Assembly (NCBI GenBank): GCA_046302135.1 | Contig: JBKCIQ010000077.1 | Span: forward strand, 1 to 16,246 | Length of the DNA stretch: 16,246 nucleotides | Direction of reading: 5' to 3' | From: AM-1111 sp046302135 | GTDB taxonomy: Bacteria > Bacteroidota > Bacteroidia > B-17B0 > Aurantibacillaceae | In this document: positions 13,299 to 16,246 of the stretch, piece by piece | Layout: each line of letters starts with the position of its first letter | How positions within the stretch are numbered: the stretch's first letter is position 1 | Translations under genes and position numbers: made by a program | The notes under the pieces: generated by a model | What the model was told of the DNA's origin: nothing | Seen by the model: only the letters and a program-made list of their open reading frames with translations | Databases searched by the model: none

Positions 13299-13372
13299 TG
13301 TGGCCGGTGCTCAGCATCCGGCTATTATTTTCGGACACCGAGCTTTGTCTAAGTGTCCGCAACCGCCGGCCA
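13299..13372. repeat. REP-like palindromic element, copy C (shortened)
   Basis: It contains GTGGCCGGTGCTCAGCATCCGGCT, a tight version of the left hairpin, then CGGACAC (13332-13338) pairing with GTGTCCG (13353-13359), then CAACCGCCGGCC, which resembles part of copy A. It lacks the TCACTGAAAAAA linker and so has no T-run in the minus orientation. It abuts the ATPase stop codon and lies 20 bp from copy B. Confidence 0.75.
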
Positions 13373-14527
13373 TCACTCTATTGACCCTGCGTCTCGCCAA
13401 CTCAAAATTTTCTCATAAGAACGCGATTGACTTTTGTCAGCAGAATTCACCAAATAATGCTTCAGCTTCAATGAACCTTTCAGAGGATCCAAATAATGTA
13501 ATCCTTTTAAAAATTCCGGCTTCACAGTCTGAGAAAATTTTGTTTCCACCAAACTGACGTTCACTCCCCTCTCCACCACCAAATCAATTTCATTTCCGTT
13601 GCTGTCACGCCAGAAATAATAATTTTTATTCACACCCTTAGCAAAATTATGTTTCATCAATTCCAACACTACATAATTTTCAAATAAAGCCCCTTTAAAT
13701 TCCGAAGCGGATAATTCATCTTCACTGTCAATTCCTAATAAACTTGCCGCCAAACCCGTGTCGTAGAAGTAAAGTTTTGGGGTTTTAATCACCCGCTTGG
13801 AAAAGTTCTTGTGCCACGGCTTAAGCGTGAAAGCTATATAACCCGTTTCCAAAACAGAAAGCCAGCGCTGTACCGTTTTCGTATCAATACCCAAATCTCT
13901 CGAAATGGAATGCGCATTGAATAACTGCCCGATTTGATTCGCACACAACAATAAAAATTTCTTAAATAATCGCAGTTCCTGCACGCGCAACACTGATCTC
14001 ACATCACGTTCAACGTAAGTTTTCAGGTAGGAAGGATAAAAATCAACTGGTGAAATTTTCTTGTCATAAATCCTCGGATAACCACCTTTCTGAATGAATG
14101 ACAACAAACCTTTTTTGGTAGTGGATGCAATTTCACTGAAACAAAGTGGTAGTAGTTCAAAAATGTAAACGCGTCCTGCCAAGGTCTGCGAAATTTTTTC
14201 CATCAACATGAAATTCTGTGAACCACTCAACACATATTGACCACTGATGTTATCCGTATCCACTCGCTCCTGCAGATAAGAAAATAATTCAGGTACATTT
14301 TGCGCCTCATCAATGATTACTTTATTGTCGTATAAAGCAAGAAAACTCCTCGGATCTTTGGTAGCAAAAGCTCTGTCATCAGGATTTTCTAAAGTTACAT
14401 ATCGGTAATTTGAAAAAGCTTGCTTGCAAGTGGTTGTCTTTCCCGATTGACGCGGACCCGTAATAACCAGCACAGGAAATTTTTTCGCCATCTGATTGAT
14501 CTTATCTATGGACATTCTGGTTAACAT
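13373..14527 (-). CDS. AAA_14/DUF4143 ATPase with nuclease-like C-terminal domain
   Basis: A 384-residue protein from the ATG at 14527. Walker A is GPRQSGKTT (24-32), Walker B VIIDEAQ (70-76), a sensor-like YVLSGSQNF follows at 98-106, and LAGRV marks the lid region. A winged-helix-like segment (HSISRDLGIDTKTVQRWLSV) is in the middle. The C-terminal part has FENYV, then NEIDLVV, then VETKFS, the spacing of a PD-(D/E)xK nuclease-like fold (E, D, ExK). The family is widespread in bacteria and archaea, usually as solitary accessory genes; its biological role is not settled. An in-frame TTG at 14554 would add nine residues, but the MLTRMSIDKIN start fits relatives better. ATG at 14515 is another option. 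It stands alone, with iterons upstream and REP copies downstream. Length is about normal for the family and no frame damage is seen. Confidence 0.88.
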   Translation of the reverse strand: MLTRMSIDKINQMAKKFPVLVITGPRQSGKTTTCKQAFSNYRYVTLENPDDRAFATKDPRSFLALYDNKVIIDEAQNVPELFSYLQERVDTDNISGQYVLSGSQNFMLMEKISQTLAGRVYIFELLPLCFSEIASTTKKGLLSFIQKGGYPRIYDKKISPVDFYPSYLKTYVERDVRSVLRVQELRLFKKFLLLCANQIGQLFNAHSISRDLGIDTKTVQRWLSVLETGYIAFTLKPWHKNFSKRVIKTPKLYFYDTGLAASLLGIDSEDELSASEFKGALFENYVVLELMKHNFAKGVNKNYYFWRDSNGNEIDLVVERGVNVSLVETKFSQTVKPEFLKGLHYLDPLKGSLKLKHYLVNSADKSQSRSYEKILSWRDAGSIE

Positions 14528-14531
14528 GAAA

Positions 14532-14539
14532 CAAAGATA
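14532..14539 (-). promoter_or_regulatory. Possible -7 element before the ATPase gene
   Basis: TATCTTTG on the minus strand matches TANNTTTG, but no TTTG is found 19-21 nt further upstream; that space is occupied by the direct repeats. Transcription from it would begin at or just inside the ATG at 14527, so it would be nearly leaderless or favour the ATG at 14515. This may be a regulated, activator-dependent promoter or chance. Confidence 0.3.
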
Positions 14540-14546
14540 AAAAAGT

Positions 14547-14610
14547 TTATGCAATTTTGGAATATTTGTTATGCAATTTTGGAATATTTATAATGTTATT
14601 TTGGAATAAC
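14547..14610. repeat. Three iteron-like direct repeats, 22-bp spacing
   Basis: The core GCAATTTTGGAATATTT occurs at 14551-14567 and again at 14573-14589, inside identical 21-bp units starting at 14547 and 14569. A third, diverged unit (14591-14610) keeps ATTTTGGAATA. The 22-bp period is about two helical turns, so bound proteins would sit on one face of the DNA. The array ends 20 bp before the ATPase ATG. Confidence 0.8.
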
Positions 14611-14618
14611 ACGTGTTA
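14607..14618. promoter_or_regulatory. Perfect 12-bp palindrome TAACACGTGTTA
   Basis: This palindrome overlaps the end of the third direct repeat and shares ACACGTGTTAA with the antitoxin upstream region. It is a plausible binding site for a dimeric regulator. It could be bound by the antitoxin, or both could be read by a third protein; the sequence cannot decide. Confidence 0.5.
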
Positions 14619-14760
14619 AACCATTACAAAAGAATGAATTACACGGCAAACTACTAACGCTGATGTAGTATGCAAAATACTTTTTAAAGGCGCTAAATTA
14701 AGCTGTAATGCAAAAACCTTGGCAACAATCTCGCGTTGATGATAAATATGAGCTTTAATT
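14619..14760. other. Intergenic stretch after the secreted-protein gene, nothing certain
   Basis: No strong terminator, promoter or RNA gene is seen here. One minus-strand frame is open across it and into the 3' end of the secreted-protein gene, but codon use and composition give no support for a gene. Confidence 0.4.
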
Positions 14761-15807
14761 CTATTTTTTCTTACACATTTTGTAAATTTTACGATCGTAC
14801 AATAAGGTGTTATCATTCTGTAGAATAAATTTATATTCATTATCCAGTATGCTACCATCAACCTCTAATTTACCGGATGCATCAACTTTATTTTTTTCTA
14901 TTGTTCCTTGAAAATTACCAAAATATGACCAGCTTGCACCGGAACCAACTACTGAACCACTAAATGTTCCACTGACAGTATTATCAGCATAATTTACACG
15001 AAATTTTATCTCCTCCTCACACTCTTGCTCGCCCTTAATGTGTCTTTCGAAGCAGTATTCTTTTGGAGTATGCATTTTGGCTTTAATATAATAATCGTAT
15101 TTTCCATTGGACTGATTCTTTAGCAGAATTCCTTTCGTTTTTTTCTTACTGTTATCCGACTTCACAAACCAACCTTGGTTAAAACCTTCAAAGTCGCTAG
15201 TAAACATGTTTCCATTAATTTTTACATTTGAAAAAACTTGATTTAAAGAATCGCTATTAATGTAAATATCATTGTCACCAGCAAGTTGAGCATCTGGCAT
15301 ATACTTAAGTTTAATTTTATTATCAGGTGAAATATCAAAATAAAAAGCTGGCCCCATCGACATCGGTCCGGGACTATAACGAGTGTAACAACCACTGTAC
15401 TCCTTCATCAAACTCACTTTATCCGCAACTAACACTGTAACTTCATTTTCATTAGACCATATAATTTGATTTTCACCTCCTGATGAAGGGGTATAATACA
15501 TTTCATACCAGGTTTCTTTTAAACCATTCTTACTTTGAACTTGAATTTTATTTTTCAAAGTAAATGGCTCTTGGTAATTCCATAAAGAAGGGAGATCTAT
15601 GGATGTTGAGTCTTTAAAAAAGTCATTGCGCTTTAATATTGTACCATCAGACGAACTTTTATTTGTAAAGTAAGTAAATGATGAAAAATGATCGTAAGGA
15701 ACAATTAATCCCTCAGGCATATTTTCAGGCAAACCGTTTTGTGAACTCAATACTTGACAAAACAAAATCACAAAAAGAGAAGAGATAAAATATCTTTTAT
15801 TGAACAT
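14761..15807 (-). CDS. Secreted protein of unknown function
   Basis: From the ATG at 15807 this is 348 residues. MFNKRYFISSLFVILFCQ looks like a signal peptide, with cleavage likely after VLSS (residue 22), leaving Q as the first mature residue; the Cys at 17 lacks a proper lipobox. An in-frame start at 15882 would add 25 residues of extra hydrophobic sequence and overlap the upstream gene, so it is less likely. The mature part has alternating strand-like segments and no repeats or known catalytic motif that I recognise. Near the end, VSGTFSGSVVGSG-SWSYFGNFQGTI and SGKLEVDGS suggest a beta-barrel-like or lipocalin-like region. It follows a glycosyltransferase gene by 52 nt and may share its transcript. 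No function is assigned. Confidence 0.75.
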   Translation of the reverse strand: MFNKRYFISSLFVILFCQVLSSQNGLPENMPEGLIVPYDHFSSFTYFTNKSSSDGTILKRNDFFKDSTSIDLPSLWNYQEPFTLKNKIQVQSKNGLKETWYEMYYTPSSGGENQIIWSNENEVTVLVADKVSLMKEYSGCYTRYSPGPMSMGPAFYFDISPDNKIKLKYMPDAQLAGDNDIYINSDSLNQVFSNVKINGNMFTSDFEGFNQGWFVKSDNSKKKTKGILLKNQSNGKYDYYIKAKMHTPKEYCFERHIKGEQECEEEIKFRVNYADNTVSGTFSGSVVGSGASWSYFGNFQGTIEKNKVDASGKLEVDGSILDNEYKFILQNDNTLLYDRKIYKMCKKK

Positions 15808-15859
15808 AAAAGAAAATTTATTGAAAAATATAAAAATTAACCCTATAAAAAAAATTAAA

Positions 15860-16246
15860 TCAAATTTGTTCAAGCAATTCACTTAACTTTTCTGTAAGTG
15901 ACCGTCTATGGAAATTATGAATATTTACAGGTTTTACAACTAATTTATTTAATTTGAAATCTTCAAAAGCCTGAAGGAAATATTTTTCTATTCCTAATTT
16001 ATCATTAATTGACAAAGTAATTCCTGTGTTTGTGGTGTGGATAATTTCAGCTGCGTCTCCATCTACAGGTCCAATGTTTAAAATGGGTCTTAAGCTACAT
16101 ATGTAATCAAACAATTTACCGGTTAGCATTTCTTTTTCACCTGGATAATGATTGATACAAAGAAGTAATATTGCAGCATTACGTTGAATTTTTCCAACTT
16201 CCAGTAAACCCACATGATTATATAATCTAACCTTAACCCTTAAATA
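15860..16246 (-). CDS. Glycosyltransferase family 4 (GT-B), C-terminal part; 5' end outside window
   Basis: 128 residues are visible and the frame is open to the right edge. HVGLLEVGKIQRNAAILLLCIN, then EKEMLTGKLFDYICSLRPIL and IGPVDGDAAEII--TNTG form the nucleotide-sugar-binding half of GT-B glycosyltransferases. There the Glu before TGKLFDY and the following loop hold the donor. In Bacteroidota such enzymes mostly build capsule, O-antigen or exopolysaccharide. A GTG at 16213 is not the true start, because the homologous sequence (VRLYNHVG) continues upstream of it. The secreted protein gene follows 52 nt downstream on the same strand. Confidence 0.85.
   Translation of the reverse strand, partial: YLRVKVRLYNHVGLLEVGKIQRNAAILLLCINHYPGEKEMLTGKLFDYICSLRPILNIGPVDGDAAEIIHTTNTGITLSINDKLGIEKYFLQAFEDFKLNKLVVKPVNIHNFHRRSLTEKLSELLEQI

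Noticed and set aside
12219..13372. REP-like copies considered as insertion-sequence ends
   Set aside because: No transposase lies between them, and the copies are internally palindromic and in direct orientation rather than forming terminal inverted repeats; no target-site duplication is evident.
13285..13557. Plus-strand 90-codon open frame across REP copy C and the ATPase 3' end
   Set aside because: It is antisense to the conserved C-terminal part of the ATPase and starts inside a palindromic repeat.
14528..14554. TTG at 14554 as start of the ATPase
   Set aside because: It would add nine hydrophobic residues not expected in the family and place the TATCTTTG element inside the gene; ATG at 14527 is preferred.
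14616..14861. Minus-strand 81-codon open frame overlapping the end of the secreted-protein gene
   Set aside because: Its first half lies in another frame of a convincing gene and the rest has no recognisable domain; it is most likely chance in AT-rich DNA.
15808..15882. Upstream start at 15882 for the secreted protein
   Set aside because: It overlaps the glycosyltransferase and adds a second hydrophobic stretch before a complete signal peptide; ATG at 15807 gives a normal export signal.

Overview
The window looks like a piece of a Bacteroidota (Flavobacteriia/Sphingobacteriia-like) chromosome. The evidence is the low-GC intergenic DNA, Bacteroidota-type promoters (TTTG, a 19-21 nt spacer, then TANNTTTG), a giant mosaic surface protein of the kind usually exported by the type IX secretion system, and other genes whose best family matches are in this phylum. 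All credible genes lie on the minus strand, so they are read from the right end of the window to the left.

Layout in transcription order: (1) 16246-15860, the C-terminal part of a GT-B (family 4) glycosyltransferase, cut by the window edge. (2) 15807-14761, a secreted protein of unknown function. (3) 14618-14547, a control-like region with a perfect palindrome and three 22-bp-spaced direct repeats. It sits in front of (4) 14527-13373, an AAA_14/DUF4143 ATPase with a nuclease-like C-terminal domain. (5) 13372-13192, two copies of a REP-like palindromic element. (6) 13057-12384, a toxin-antitoxin pair: a DUF6364/ribbon-helix-helix-like antitoxin overlapping a PIN_3 toxin by 4 bp, with its own promoter. 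(7) 12304-12219, a third REP-like copy. (8) 11970-11940, a textbook Bacteroidota promoter. (9) 11885-1, one uninterrupted reading frame of at least 3,961 codons that continues beyond the left edge.

The giant gene fills about 73% of the window. Its protein has an unusually long signal region and is a mosaic. It contains three dispersed copies of one beta-sandwich domain, a MAM-like domain, two copies of an 'NLQFP' domain, one GEVED domain, and more than 20 Ig/PKD-like modules in several tandem families whose DNA periods are sometimes exact (3 x 270 nt; 243 nt). The likely role is a cell-surface adhesin or gliding/biofilm filament. A type IX sorting domain would be expected at the unseen C-terminus.

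The middle of the window (12.2-14.6 kb) is an accessory island with a toxin-antitoxin pair, a DUF4143 ATPase and REP-like palindromes. In the minus orientation two of the palindromes look like intrinsic terminators placed after the toxin gene and after the ATPase gene. An 11-bp sequence (ACACGTGTTAA) is shared by the regions in front of the antitoxin and the ATPase. The least explained items are the ATPase with its upstream iteron array, the secreted protein, and the domain mosaic of the giant protein.
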